From: Dactylis glomerata
Lineage: Eukaryota; Streptophyta; Magnoliopsida; Poales; Poaceae
Direction: 5' to 3'
Assembly: GCA_007115705.1 (NCBI GenBank)
Contig: QXEO01000876.1
Location: 827,017-891,016 of the forward strand
Length of the DNA stretch: 64,000 nt
The notes beneath the pieces were generated by a model that made no database searches, was not told where the DNA came from, and worked only from the letters and a program-made list of their open reading frames with translations. Position 1 is the first letter of the stretch. Every line of letters starts with the position of its first letter. The translations under genes and the position numbers were made by a program. Of this stretch, positions 1 to 11,527 are shown piece after piece.

Positions 1-3000
1 GGGTCCATATTGTCAAGCTTCAACCGCACAGGCAAAGCAGACAGTAGGAAACGAGCCTAATTCGCAAAGCCGTCAATGAGTCCTTCCTTCTTGATCTTGC
101 TCCTTCAAGTCTGGCCAAGTTAATAGCCAGGGACACAGCCATGAGTACATTGGATGCACTCGCAAACCATCTTATAAACAAAGTGATGAAATAGATATGC
201 ATGGTTGATATGGTGGACTAAGCACTAAGTTTATTTGCAAAAAGCTAGTTTGTTTCCCAAGAATTGTCATTAGTAGAGAAGAAGATTGAATTCTCTAAGT
301 TAAATCTAAAGAGGAACTTCAAGTGTTGGTTACCTTCAAAATTCAAGTCAAGTCATTCACCAAGTTCACCTTCAGTTGTTCATATTCTTGACAAAAGTCA
401 AGTACAGCTTGCCAACTGTCCATGACCGCGGACGCGGCTATTCGAATAGTTTTGAAAACCTCTGCAGAGGGGTACACTTTACCCACAAGATTCGATACAT
501 CTGCTAGGAGAAATCCACGGATCGTCATACACAAAGTATGCGAGGTTCAGATAATCAAACAAAATCTTTCACTTGCCTACTTTAGTATAGGATCCTCCCT
601 AAGAGTCCAGATACGGAATGGAACTCATAGTTTTTCCGGCTACAGAGTGCTGTATTTTGGACTCCCATAGTCTGTGGTATCCTCCATCACAGCTATGGCA
701 AGTCCCGGCTTCGGGGGCGTCCCGCAGGATCCATCCCCTATAAGTTCAATGAGGTCTCCCATACTAAAGCAAACAAACTACGGACTAAGCCCCTTCCCAT
801 ATAGGGGTAATGTGGTCGTACGGTATGGTTGGCTCACATAGTACATCACTTATTATCATTTAGAAATTCATTCCATAGTTCTTAGTCAAGATTATTTTCT
901 CTTAGAAACCATCATGTGGGAGAAGTCTCCAATTCAAACCTTCAAGTTCAAGTCACCAGCTTCAAGTAAGGTTCCCCTTATAGATGGCCTCAGTTTTATT
1001 AGCGACTAAGCAACTACATTGAGTGATGATACCACTAAATAGTGTAGGATAAACTCAATTTGATGATCTTGTTAAGCAAGACATCACTACACAATTATTG
1101 TTCTACTCTAGTAATTCAATCATGCAATTTAATTTTGAAAGCAAGTAAATATGCAAGTTGAAATCTAGGTATTTGATCATGATTCAAAAGATGGCTTGCC
1201 TGGCTTGGCAAAGTCAAAATAGTCTTCATCTTCATCTTTGATTGATTGATCTCCATCTCCATTTCTTGGTGGACTTCGGGATCCATTCTCCTTACTCTCG
1301 TTGTCATCTAATCGTCGAAAAATAAATACATACAATCACCAAACATTTCACAAACCACACACATTCAACAATCAAGGATATTAGGGTAAGGAAAGTTATC
1401 TAAGAATGCTATGGAGAGTGGCTTAAACTTAATCGAGTTCATATAGAGGGAATTATCACTTTGTTGACTTAAGTGAGGATTTAATTTACTTTGAATCGTG
1501 AAATATCTCTTGCAAGTCCTTATTGACCATGGTCATAGACCACAAGTAGATAATCAAGATTATGGTTCAACCAAAGAGGCTTCATAGGATTTGGAGTCTT
1601 TTTCTTTTATTGAAGCCATTTCTAGTTTGCAACTATTTAGTAATCAAGTTTGAATCTACAAGTACAATATATTAATCCTAGTTGACTTGGATCAGGGGTT
1701 ATAGATTAATATTTAGAAATGTGGCTGGTTTTAATTGGTTCCATATCATTTCCATTTATTTTGAAATAGGTGTGCAAGTTTGAGTTTCTAATTACTACCA
1801 TGTAGTATTAAATTTCCAGATATCTTCTACAAAATCACATGGACTAAGATCAATACCTACAGATAGGTATTTGGGATTGTGGTTTAACAATAAAGGTTCC
1901 ATAACAATTTCGATTATAGATTTGAGTTTAATAAAATCCTATATGGCAAATACCTATTTAACCATATAGGTAGATAGCATTTACTTTAAAAGGTTCAAAA
2001 ATGAGATCTAATGGTATAGGCAGATGGGTATCACTAATTGTGAATTTCTAAAGTTGGATTTGTATTTTTAGGAATTTTATTTGAATTGATATGGATTTTC
2101 TAAGGTGGAAAAGCTCCTGTTTTGTTATTTTTACTGCAACCACTATGCAAATCTAAACGGGTTGAAACCACCTTTAATGGATAGCTTATGTTCTAAGGTT
2201 TCCAGAACATTTTCATTTGTTAAATTTGAGTCGGTAGAACTCCGGGAAAATTAAATCTAAGCAAGCATCTGAATGAGTTTTTCAAAAATCGGAATTCGAA
2301 TAACCTTTTTTTTAATCCGGGCCGGACACACAGACCACGCTGGGCCGGCCCGTTCGGCTGCAAGTGGCGGGTGGCAGGAAAAAAAAACAGGACCGGTCCG
2401 GCCTGCCAAGGGGCCCCACCGGTCAGAACTAAAACGAAACGGTACGCAGCCTTCTTCCTCGCGCTAACAGTAACGATGCTCACCGGCGGTACTGGGGACG
2501 AGGGCGGCGCTGGGGGGCGGCGCTGGGGGGCGGCGTAGAGGAAGGAGAGGGCGGCGATGATGTAGCAGAAAAGATCGCAGGCCTCCTCCTCCTCCGCCTG
2601 GTACAGACGGAAACTCGAGGGAGGCGCTAGAACGCCGGGAACGGGCGGTGTACTGGGAGCACGGCCGGCTCCGGCGAGCTCGAAACAGGGAAGGAGAGAG
2701 GTGGAGAGATTGTCTGGGAGGTAGAGAGGAGTGGTGTGAGTCTGAGGGTGCTCGCAGGGGTCCTTTTATAGGCCGGAGAGGCCGGGCACGGTGGTGGCCA
2801 GTGTGGGCGCGGGCATGGTGTCGGCATGGCCGTGACGCGGTCTCCGGCTCGCTCCAGGGGCCGGGATGGCCGAGGAGGTGTTGGCTCGTGCTGCAGGGTG
2901 GTGTGGTGACGTCGGTGGCGCGTTGGTATCGCAGGGTGACGAAGGGAGCAGTGGCAAGGTGAGGTGACCGGCGGCGACTTCTCCTCCTCTATTCCGTCGG

Positions 3001-4086
3001 GACTCGGCGCACAGAGGGCAAGGAGTGGCGGTAGACGTTTGAGGCGACGTCGGGCACGTAGTGGGGAGCGGATGGGCTCGCAGAGGGGTGCAGGGATGCA
3101 CTGTGTTGCAATAGTTGCAACAAGTGGCTTGACCTGCAGGCAAGGTGTTTGACTAAATGTTCGAAAGAGACAAAGTTTCGAATTTTGGAAATTTTCAAAT
3201 TTGAGTTTGAAGCAGTATTGGGTAAGGATTCTAGACATGTTCTTGTTTTGCCCAGAGGTGATGGTTTGGTTGAAAAAGAATAAGATATTGGAATGGTTTC
3301 TATATAGGATTCAAAGTTTGGACGTATTTTAAATTGTGTTGGAGAAAGTTTCTGGTTCCACACTTTGTAGTCTTCCAATGTCCATAACTTGTACTAGTTT
3401 ATAGTGAAGAAATGCATGATGGTTTTGTTCACAGATTTCTTATTCCAGAGGTGTAAAGTAGGCTAGTCAATAATATGCTGCAGATCATTTCCTTAGTCTT
3501 TTCTATATAGGGTTTTGGAGTCTTGGCTATTTATATCTATTTTTATTCTTTCCTTGGTGATTGTTTGATTAGCTACTTTAGGAGTTTGCTATAAAGTTTG
3601 GCATGAATTCATGCAAGATTTAAATATGTAGAAAACCATTTCAATTAGTAAATAATTTTATAAACAAAGGTTTCTTTTGGACTTAAAAACTTAGCCAAGA
3701 AATCATTTGGGGGTTTGCAAAGGTTTTGAAAAATAAGTTTTCAAAATGTTGATTCCAATATTTTTGGACATATCAACTTGAGAACATGATAGTTTCAAAA
3801 TAGATCTTTTTATTTCACTCATTTATAACAAAGCTAGTTTTCTTGAGATCCGATTTTACTATCTTTCCAAATAATGGTTTTCAAAGAATTAGGCTCAAGG
3901 GATTGGATTTCAAACCTTTCTCATACTCTTTTTATTTGAAGCATGGGAGCAAATGCTCAAATTCACAAGTTTTAAAAGACAAGAAATTAATCTTGTATTT
4001 AAAATAAAAGTTTTTGTTGGCTCTAACATTTGGTATTTTGATTAACTCCATTTATTTCTATTTTTCCAAAATTTTGGGTTGTTACA
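1..4086 (-). mobile_element. Truncated long Ty3-type LTR (family A)
   Basis: On the minus strand this begins TGTAACAACCC at 4086 and runs off the left edge of the window. It is the same family as the solo LTR at 18123-34959: the block at about 421-500 aligns with about 18815-18890, and the distances from those blocks to the LTR end are similar (about 3.66 kb here, 3.59 kb there after removing insertions). The GC-rich stretch 2460-3110 has a minus-strand TATA box and looks like the LTR promoter and leader. Open frames there are fragments without recognisable domains. No primer-binding site follows 4086, so this is a solo LTR or an LTR reached from its outer side. Confidence 0.72.
2762..2772 (-). 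promoter_or_regulatory. Candidate LTR TATA box
   Basis: Minus strand reads CCTATAAAAGG, followed downstream by a CT-rich leader-like stretch. It sits in the GC-rich part of the long LTR, as expected for a U3/R promoter. The solo copy has a weaker equivalent near 34076-34090. Confidence 0.45.
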
Positions 4087-4539
4087 GGTAGATGTCTACT
4101 TTTTTATAGTGGGGCTCCAAAATAATGCCCTGACACTGTCTGAATTGTTGGGCCTCCCATTTTTAATTTGTTGGGCCCTTGGGGTCCTACTTTATCTCAT
4201 TGGGTTCCTATACAAATTATCTAACCGACATTTTTACCTAGCTTCTTGTTCCATAGCTCCTCGAATGTCAAAACACGAACATAAGATTTTTCTACCAAGA
4301 AGAGTTAGAAACAAAATAATGGGGACTTTGTGGAAAATCCCCAAAATAAATTTAAAGCATGGTGGGAACATCATAAAGCATGCAATTATCAAGTAATATG
4401 ACCTACTAAACTACAATGTTCCTGGATATATTTTGCATGTATCAACTTCTCTTGGTTAACTCTTAACTAAGATGCGCATGGCCATGCTTGAGTATCATAT
4501 ACACAACTGGACCAATATAATATCTTTCAGGTATTGAGG
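4087..4539. other. Unassigned AT-rich intergenic stretch
   Basis: No supported gene, terminal repeat or RNA was found. The open frame at 4079-4396 has no recognisable domain and starts inside the LTR end. Confidence 0.4.
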
Positions 4540-5484
4540 AGCAAGATCATGTGTTGGCAATCCATGTCATGCAGCTTGGTTCATAGGCAGTGTTTGGTGG
4601 GCTCAAGACCGATTGATCCATAGCCCGGATCATGCGAAGGCTTTAGGTCTAAGGATTACATTGCTCGAGTCGGATCGTATGGCACGTATCGCATGCCGTC
4701 TCGATCTTTGGAATAGTCCGGCTAGCCTAACTTTTTTTATGTAGCCAATATTAGTCGGATATCATCTCCAAGCATATGATAGATGGAACCTATTCATCTT
4801 CGGCTAACACATTAGTCTCGGCGGTGTGCGTCCAGCACATCCTCAATTGACTAAGGACAAGAACATGTATAAACTAGTTAAGAACAAGGTTCCATAGTTG
4901 GATCACGTACCCAACGCCAGGTGCAAAAGTTTATTACACTTGATGTCTTATGAATACAAGACGATTAGTGATGCCTTGAGGGCACCAATCCAAACCGTGG
5001 ACAAAGAGATGTAGGGTGTGAGGTGGGTGATGTTCGGAGAACGAGATTGGACACTTGGTTACCCAGGTTCACATCACCTCGGCGGAGGATCCGTTATGTC
5101 TTGTAATAATTCAATATATGGTAACATAAGAGTACAGGTTACAATTGGGGTGTTGCATATTTCATGATCCATCAGACTGTATGTAGTCTGGCTTATATAG
5201 ACTTCTAGATCTAGGGTTTATAGGTGATAACGTCCCCAACTAAACCTATGAGATCTAGACTCATCCGACTAGCTTTTATGTACTTGTACTATAAGGCTTC
5301 ATCTTCTGGGCTTCGTCCGTCTCCTTGTCTTGGGCCTTGGTAAGACGGACCACCATCCGCATGGGGACTCCCTGCTAGCAATTGGGCTGCCTAGTACGCC
5401 CACTAGTCGTACCACCTGTAGGACACCCTGTCTTGCTAGGATCACTCCATGTTTTGTGTATACCCGTAAAGTATATACCCAACA
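4540..5484 (-). mobile_element. LTR fragment, minus orientation
   Basis: The right end reads, on the minus strand, TGTTGGGTATATACTTTACG, a typical LTR start. About 290 bp in there is a TATA-like TCTATATAAG (about 5190-5200), then a leader-like segment. I could not find the other end or a TSD (the right flank is ATACA), so the left limit is a guess and the copy is probably truncated. The superfamily is undetermined. Confidence 0.42.
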
Positions 5485-5525
5485 ATACATTTGTTTCAAG
5501 ATAGACCATGTGGCATGGTATTTTA

Positions 5526-5837
5526 GGGCATTTTTGGATATCATGATTGAGAAATTTGAGACTAGGAGGAACAAAGCTTTGTGAGTGCAGACTAGATAAT
5601 TCCAAAATAGTGGAAAAATACAAGAATAGTCTTTTGGTTGGAACACAGGAAAAGTTCTTTGATTCTACGTGGTCTAGTCTTAAAAGAATTGTTAGAGTGG
5701 ATGTTTTCAATGGAACTGAGGCATAGGAATCTAACCCATAGAAATTTTAGTAGCATAGTTCAAATGCAATCCATTAAAAAAATCCCATGTGTTGAAAAAT
5801 AAAAATGCTGTGAAATTCCTACAGTCCGAAGAGGACC
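5526..5837. mobile_element. Tourist-like MITE (312 bp)
   Basis: It is flanked by TTA on both sides (5523-5525 and 5838-5840). Degenerate inverted ends are GGGCATTTTTGGAT on the left and GGTCCTCTTCGGAC as the complement of the right. A 3-bp TTA target and a GGNC start are the hallmarks of Tourist/PIF-Harbinger MITEs. It has no coding capacity. Confidence 0.55.
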
Positions 5838-5840
5838 TTA

Positions 5841-7057
5841 GATATGTTGTAATAACTACTTGCCACTAACTAAATGATTTACAATATCTCACACACATGT
5901 GATATTTAACTCGACATAATGTTTGAGCAAGCTACATATTTGTATTATTTAGAATTCCATGTTTTCTGTATATGTTACATAATAAATTTGTTCCATATAA
6001 GTTGATTCAAAAAGCTAGAGACGATGATGTGGCATTTGCAAGGTTCACCTTGGTAGTTTGGTTAAAAGGCCAAGCTAGGGGTGTTTTGATACCTAGACTT
6101 TTATTTGTCACTCGTATTGTCTACAGAGCTAAGTATTACTTATCATGTTTAATTTCAGTGTGCTTCCAAACTATTATGAATGTATTATATGTATCCAAAT
6201 ATCCAGTTGTGATTCTCACTTTCTTTGCTTAGCTTATGCATAGTTGATCTAGGCTTCTATTTTTTTCCTGGCTTGGACACTGCCATTGAGGCTTTTGTGT
6301 TTCATGACAACTGGCGAGGGTTACTGTGACTTTTTCATCCTATTTTTTGCTAATAAGTCAGACAATTCTCTTCTTCTATATTAGTGAGATGAAGCACTCC
6401 GGTTTTAAAAAATATAATACAAAGAGGGTAGCTAGAGGGCACCCATCAGTATTGTTTTGCATTGCTATATTGGTGCTCACCCTAAATAGCAAAAACGGTT
6501 GTAGCCACCTATCTGACAGTGCTCACGAGTAACGAAAATGTTGTGTCCTTTGATTATTAGATTAGAATTGATAGGAATCCTCTACCTGCGGCGGAGCGTG
6601 ACACAGAAACTACGGCGAAAAGTGCCCCATAGGCCACACCGACAGCATACACTACCTGTTATTCTTTCTCTTTTTTGCATTTCCGAAAGACAAGGCAAGG
6701 CCAAATACGTTCAATCGAAGCTGGCAGCATGGGGTGGTTGTCTTTAGTGAGGTAGTACGATGCCTGGACGCAGACAGGAAACCAAAATTTTATGTTTTCT
6801 CTAACTGCATCACGTGGGCAAATGCACCAATCCCACTTTCTCGATGGCCCGTTGAAGGGACGTCCTCTCAGGCCCTCTGCCCGCTGCTTTCGTTGAGTCC
6901 GACTGTACTCTGTTCACTAGGCACCCTCTGCCGCCATATACGCCTCCTGCAACGGCGCCTCTACCCTCACAGGAAATACCAACCGCGACCGTTCTATGTA
7001 CGCACACGGGGAAGTTCGGTACCAACCGCTGCTCATGCTTGTGCTAGCTCATGTCCA
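5841..7057. other. Unassigned intergenic stretch
   Basis: I found no terminal repeats, coding domains or RNA genes. The short open frames do not resemble known proteins. It may be old decayed repeat or single-copy DNA. Confidence 0.4.
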
Positions 7058-7065
7058 GTTCTACG

Positions 7066-7593
7066 TAGTGATGACAATTTTACCCATGGGTACGCGTACT
7101 CGTGGGTACCGTATTTGTATGGGCAGGGTATAGGCATATTTTTATATCTATGGGTATTATCCATATCTTACCCACTAATTATGGGTAGGGTACTGGTGTA
7201 GCTTTCTACCCGTGGGTATACCCATATCCTACCCATTTATACTAACTTAGGGATCTAGAGTATCTCAATAGCGTTGGTCGATAGCGTTCAAAGGAGCTCG
7301 GCGTCCCACACCTCAATTACTCTTGTAATTAAGCATTGGCCATAATCCATATGTCTCGAGGAGACCGAAATCTCATGTTCTAGCTCCCAATATATTATCA
7401 ATGAAAGTAAAAAATGTGAGTAACATGTATAGAATTTGATCTATCCGTTGGGTACCCAATGGGTATGGGTACCCACCGGGTATGGGTATGGGTAGAGCTT
7501 TATATCCGTGGATATGGGTACGTAGAATTTTATATCCATCAACTATATGGGTATGGGTATGGTATTTCTCTACCCTGCCCATTGCCATCCTTA
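7066..7593. mobile_element. hAT-like non-autonomous element (528 bp)
   Basis: An exact 8-bp duplication GTTCTACG flanks it (7058-7065 and 7594-7601), the hAT target length. The inverted ends are TAGTGATGACAA and TAAGGATGGCAA, close to the hAT terminal pattern. The interior is dense in TGGGTA/TACCCA words in both orientations, probably subterminal transposase-binding repeats. It carries no gene. Confidence 0.78.
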
Positions 7594-8275
7594 GTTCTAC
7601 GATTTGCATTAAGATATGCAATATGTATGCTATTAGCGTGGGTTTGGTTGGTGACTGAATAAGGGATGGGAGGGGATCATCCACTTTATTGTAGTGTTTG
7701 GTTACAGCGGAGGTGGATGAACCGTCCAATATTCTCCAAAAAAGGTGAACCAACTGATCCGGGAAAATCGGCCGGCCCTCTCGTCCACCTTTTGCTAATC
7801 GGTGGACCGGCTTCTAATCATTCGTTGAACACCCCATCTGACCGCGATGCGCTCGCCTCGAGTTCGCCTGCTTCCGGCCTTGAGTCTTATTCTTCATGGC
7901 GTCGGTGGATGGCGGCAGGAGGTCCGGCTCCACCCCGAGCAGATCGGGAGCAGCGAGTGGTGGCGGGTTGCCTGGGCACGGCCGAGCAGTGGCGGGGTGC
8001 TAGGCACATGTCTAGCTCGTCAATCCGACGCCAGCAACCCATGCTCAAGGGAGCAGCAAGTCTGGATCACGCGTGCGCCGCCCAATCTTTGCATGGTGTC
8101 AGCGGCAAGAGCTCCAAAGCCTGGATCTAGCGAGCGTTAACTCCAGGGCAGGAGGAACGCCAGCGAGGTTGCTAGGAGGTGGGCCGTTCCTAGGTGGTTA
8201 ACAATAGATTAATTGCATGATGATGACCTGCTAAAATTGCTACTATTATAATTAATCCTAAACAAACTCCATCCT

Positions 8276-9484
8276 GGTGATTTAGATTGTTAATGAAGAT
8301 GGGATTTGGCAAACAATCCTTAGACGAAAATATGTTGGCTCAAAAGCTTTATCACAGGTTTTTTGGAAACCTGGTGACTCACACTTTTGGGCCGGACTCA
8401 TGGCGATGAAGAAGTTCTTCTTTGGCTATGGGACGTTTTCGATTAAGGATGGATCCGAGGTCCGCTTCTAGGAGGATAAGTGGTTCGGAGCTACTACCCT
8501 AAGAGAACAGTATCTGGCATTGTATGCTATTGTACGTCATAAGGGGGATACAATTGCCCATGTTATGGAGTCCAACCCCCCAAACGTGACGTTTAGAAGG
8601 AGTTTAATAGGTCCTAGACTTGTTTCTTGGGAGGCTTTGCTTCAACGCTTGGCTAATATACAATTAACAAACAGGAAGGATGAATTCCGATGGAATTTAT
8701 ATAAGAACGGTAAATTCTCAGTTGCTTCTATGTATAATGCAATGATCGTATCTGACTTACCACATATTATATAATAAGAAGATCTGGAAGATGAAGATAC
8801 CGCTTAAAAATAAATTTTTTGCATGGTATCTTCGTCGAGGGGTGATTCTTACTGAGGATAATCATATTAAACGGAATTGGCATGGGAGTAAGACATGTGT
8901 TTTTTGTTCTCAAGATGAGACGATAAAATATTTATTTTTCCATTGCAACTTTGCACGTTCTATATGGTCAATCATCCAAGCAGCTTCAGGCTTGTATCCA
9001 CCAACTAGTACAACCAATATCTTTGGGAATTCGGTACATGGTATTGATTACAAGTACATGATTCTTCTTAGGGTGGGAGCGATGGCTTTAGTCTGGTCGC
9101 TTTGACTATATAGGAATGACAAAGTTTTTAATAACAAAAACTCTTCTATACTGTAGGTTACCTATAGGTGTACAGGAACGCTTCGGCTTTGGTCGCAGCT
9201 ACTTCGCGGGGAGGACCACGATCCCTTTTCAGAAGTATGCAAGCGGCTAGAGGATACGGCGAGATACCTCTTTGCACACCATGGATGGCAGCATAATCTA
9301 TGGATTTGCCCTCCACCATCTTAGGCGTCTTACAATTTCTCATTCTGATATGTAATTCGCCTAGTTTTATTCTTAATGTTTTCTGAACTTTGTGTGTGGT
9401 GGCTGTGTGCATCCTAGTTATGCAAAAGCAGGGTGTACTGATACTTAAAACTTTAAGTAATAAAAGCCCATTATCAAAAAAAAA
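8276..9484 (+). mobile_element. 5'-truncated LINE insertion with poly(A) tail
   Basis: It ends in an A-run at about 9476-9484, and TCCATCC occurs at both junctions (about 8269-8275 and 9485-9491), compatible with a short LINE target duplication. The insert contains only the 3' end of an L1-type pol. 5' truncation is normal for this class. Confidence 0.68.
8285..9330 (+). pseudogene. LINE reverse transcriptase C-terminal region (zf-RVT), broken
   Basis: Recognisable as the C-terminal third of a plant L1-type polyprotein, after the RT fingers and palm. The start has the WKPGDSHFW-type and FxEDxW-type words of this region. The zf-RVT domain follows in 8791-9105: KIPLKNKFFAW, then TCVFCSQ and the KYLFFHCNFARSIW segment, which supply the Cys/His ligands. 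A stop interrupts an F/W-E-D position near 8470 and another lies near 8773. The tail runs to a stop near 9330, about 150 bp before the poly(A). Endonuclease and catalytic RT are absent, so it cannot encode a working protein. It moved by LINE machinery, and its host element is unrelated. Confidence 0.75.
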
Positions 9485-9603
9485 TCCATCCCATCCACCA
9501 TAGATCCCTCAACCAAACGGAAACAGGGATGGTCCCATCCCATCCACAAAAACAAGGATGATCTGTTCCATCCCTATAAGATCATCAACCAAACGCACAC
9601 TTA

Positions 9604-10620
9604 GAGAATTGATTTGCAACACTCGGATCATTTTGGCACACTGCAGCAGATGATTGCATAACAAAAACAGATTTTAAATGTTTTAAAAATCATTTTAACA
9701 TGTTTTGAATTTTTTGTGAAAAAGAAACATTTGTGATATCATAGCTAAAAAGATTAAAAAATCGTGAAATGTCATTTTGTGGCACTGAAATTGGTTTCTA
9801 CGCAGGTCACATCGATATGTCAATGTACATCCGAGTTTTCTAATTATTTTAAAATTTGAAATAGTTTTTTCACAATGGGTTCATCTAGTCCTACGATCTA
9901 AAGTGAATCTCCGGTACTAGTAGTGCAACACAAAAGTGAGGAACAAGATCAGACTAGCAAGTGGAGTGTGGACATGTGGACATCGAGCTACCGCTACCGT
10001 GAGCTCACCGTTTTGTAAAAAGGTCAAAATCATATAGAGTATAAAATATGGATATTCTTTGTAGAGGATCATGATGATCTTTGTGCACGTGTAAAATTTT
10101 GTTGAAAACGCGTTGCCAAGAACAACCATCTTAGGGGAGTACTTATTTGTCTTGCAATCGATACAAAAGCCAATAACAAGGAAGAGAGAGGTCCATAAAG
10201 AGCGAGAGGCTGGGAGAAAAAGGGTGTGGAAAGAGATGAAAAAAACGAAAAGGGGAAGCAATAAAGGGTTTGTCGAGCGTGGATGCAAGGCACTGGGCTC
10301 AGAATTTCCTCGGTGGGAAAAATTATGACGGCGGAAAAAACCTGACAGGGAACAAAAGAAAATGAAATATTCTACAGATTGTTTTATGGGAAACACAGTC
10401 TCCATTTCCATCAACCACAGAGGTGGACATGTGTCATCCACCTTTGCTGAGTGTCTTTCCTTGCCAATTGCTTTTCTTACCGAGTTATTCTGTTATTTTG
10501 TCAATCTTGTTTCTTTGCCAACCGCAGCATATATAGAGTTTTTTGTTGGCTCAGAAAACTTTCTGGTTATGGTTCTGTTTGTGGAAGTATGTTTTAACCA
10601 CACTGACAAGCTTATAGCTA
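9604..10620. other. Unassigned AT-rich stretch
   Basis: AT-rich and repeat-like, with no convincing gene. The 9650-9860 segment resembles in style the AT-rich stretches at 10990-11300 and 57940-58280. Open frames at 9917-10441 lack domains. Confidence 0.35.
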
Positions 10621-10948
10621 ATAAAACCCATTATCTTACTATCCCTGGGGCCCGTTAGATAGGCCCAAGCATAGATATAGTCGAAATATGAGATAATATC
10701 GTATACAGACATTGTAATTTGTATTGAACCCGACCGGATCCTCGAGACCTGGCCACCTATATAAAGGGGCCAGGAGAGGCCAGCCAGGTACAGATCGAGA
10801 TTGAGCCAATTGAGTACTATGCTTATTCTCAACACACATCAAACCTAGTCTTGTTTGTCTGATCTTTACCTTCGAGTTCATCCGATGCCATCTTCCCCTG
10901 TTCCTAAGTCCTTCATCTAGGACATTTATCGAGTTAACCCTCGTCACA
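10621..10948 (+). promoter_or_regulatory. LTR-like promoter segment, truncated LTR candidate
   Basis: A plus-strand CTATATAAAGG box (10757-10767) follows a GC-rich upstream segment and is followed by a leader-like stretch, the layout of a retrotransposon LTR. A possible end is the CA at about 10947. I could not identify a matching TG start or TSD, so class and limits are uncertain. Confidence 0.35.
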
Positions 10949-11527
10949 CAGAAAATGCATTTGGAGCCCAAACTCACTAGAGCCCTATATTTTAAAATTT
11001 GAAATTCTAAAAAGTTATTTAAAAAATATGTTCATATAGGTAATGATGTACTATATTACAAGAATACAAATCTAAATCTTAAATACATTGTTTTATGGGC
11101 CACACAAAAAAGACAAAATATGACAAGGTTTGAAGGTGTACTGTTCATAAACCTAAATCTATAATTTTTGTTTTTTATATAGAGTAGACTACAACATATT
11201 TTGGATTGGTACTATGCATATTTAAATTATATATCATTACCCACATGTATATATTTTTCATAATTTTTTGACACTTTTAAAATGTATTTTCAAATATTGA
11301 AAAATAAAGACCTCCAATAAGCTCGTGAGCAAAATTGACGCATTCATTTTAAGCACTGGTATAGAGCTAGCAAGATAAGGGAAAGGCCAAGCAAGAATGT
11401 TTTCCAGTACGTTGCTAGCTACATATTTTGGGCTACACAGAAAGTATAAAAATGTGACTCTAAGTATTAAACTTTTTTTACTTTGGTTCCCACATTTATC
11501 ATTTTATGTATATTTTCAAGCAAAATA
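10949..11527. other. AT-rich unassigned stretch
   Basis: The segment 11030-11240 is similar in wording to 57970-58160, so this is probably a decayed repeat rather than unique DNA. No gene. Confidence 0.35.

Larger units (their letters stand above)
7636..9600. mobile_element. TIR element with TTA target site, PIF/Harbinger-like
   Basis: Flanked by TTA (7633-7635 and 9601-9603). Inverted ends are GCGTGGGTTTGGTTG and GTGTGCGTTTGGTTG (13 of 15 identical), followed inside by AGGGATGG on both arms. The GC-rich 7840-8150 is gene-like in composition but has no domain I recognise. About 1.2 kb is a LINE inserted later (8276-9484), so the original element was roughly 750 bp. Confidence 0.6.

Noticed and set aside
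2627..3238. 203-codon frame and overlapping frames in GC-rich DNA
   Set aside because: It lies in the promoter-like part of the long LTR, overlaps open frames in several directions, and has no domain.
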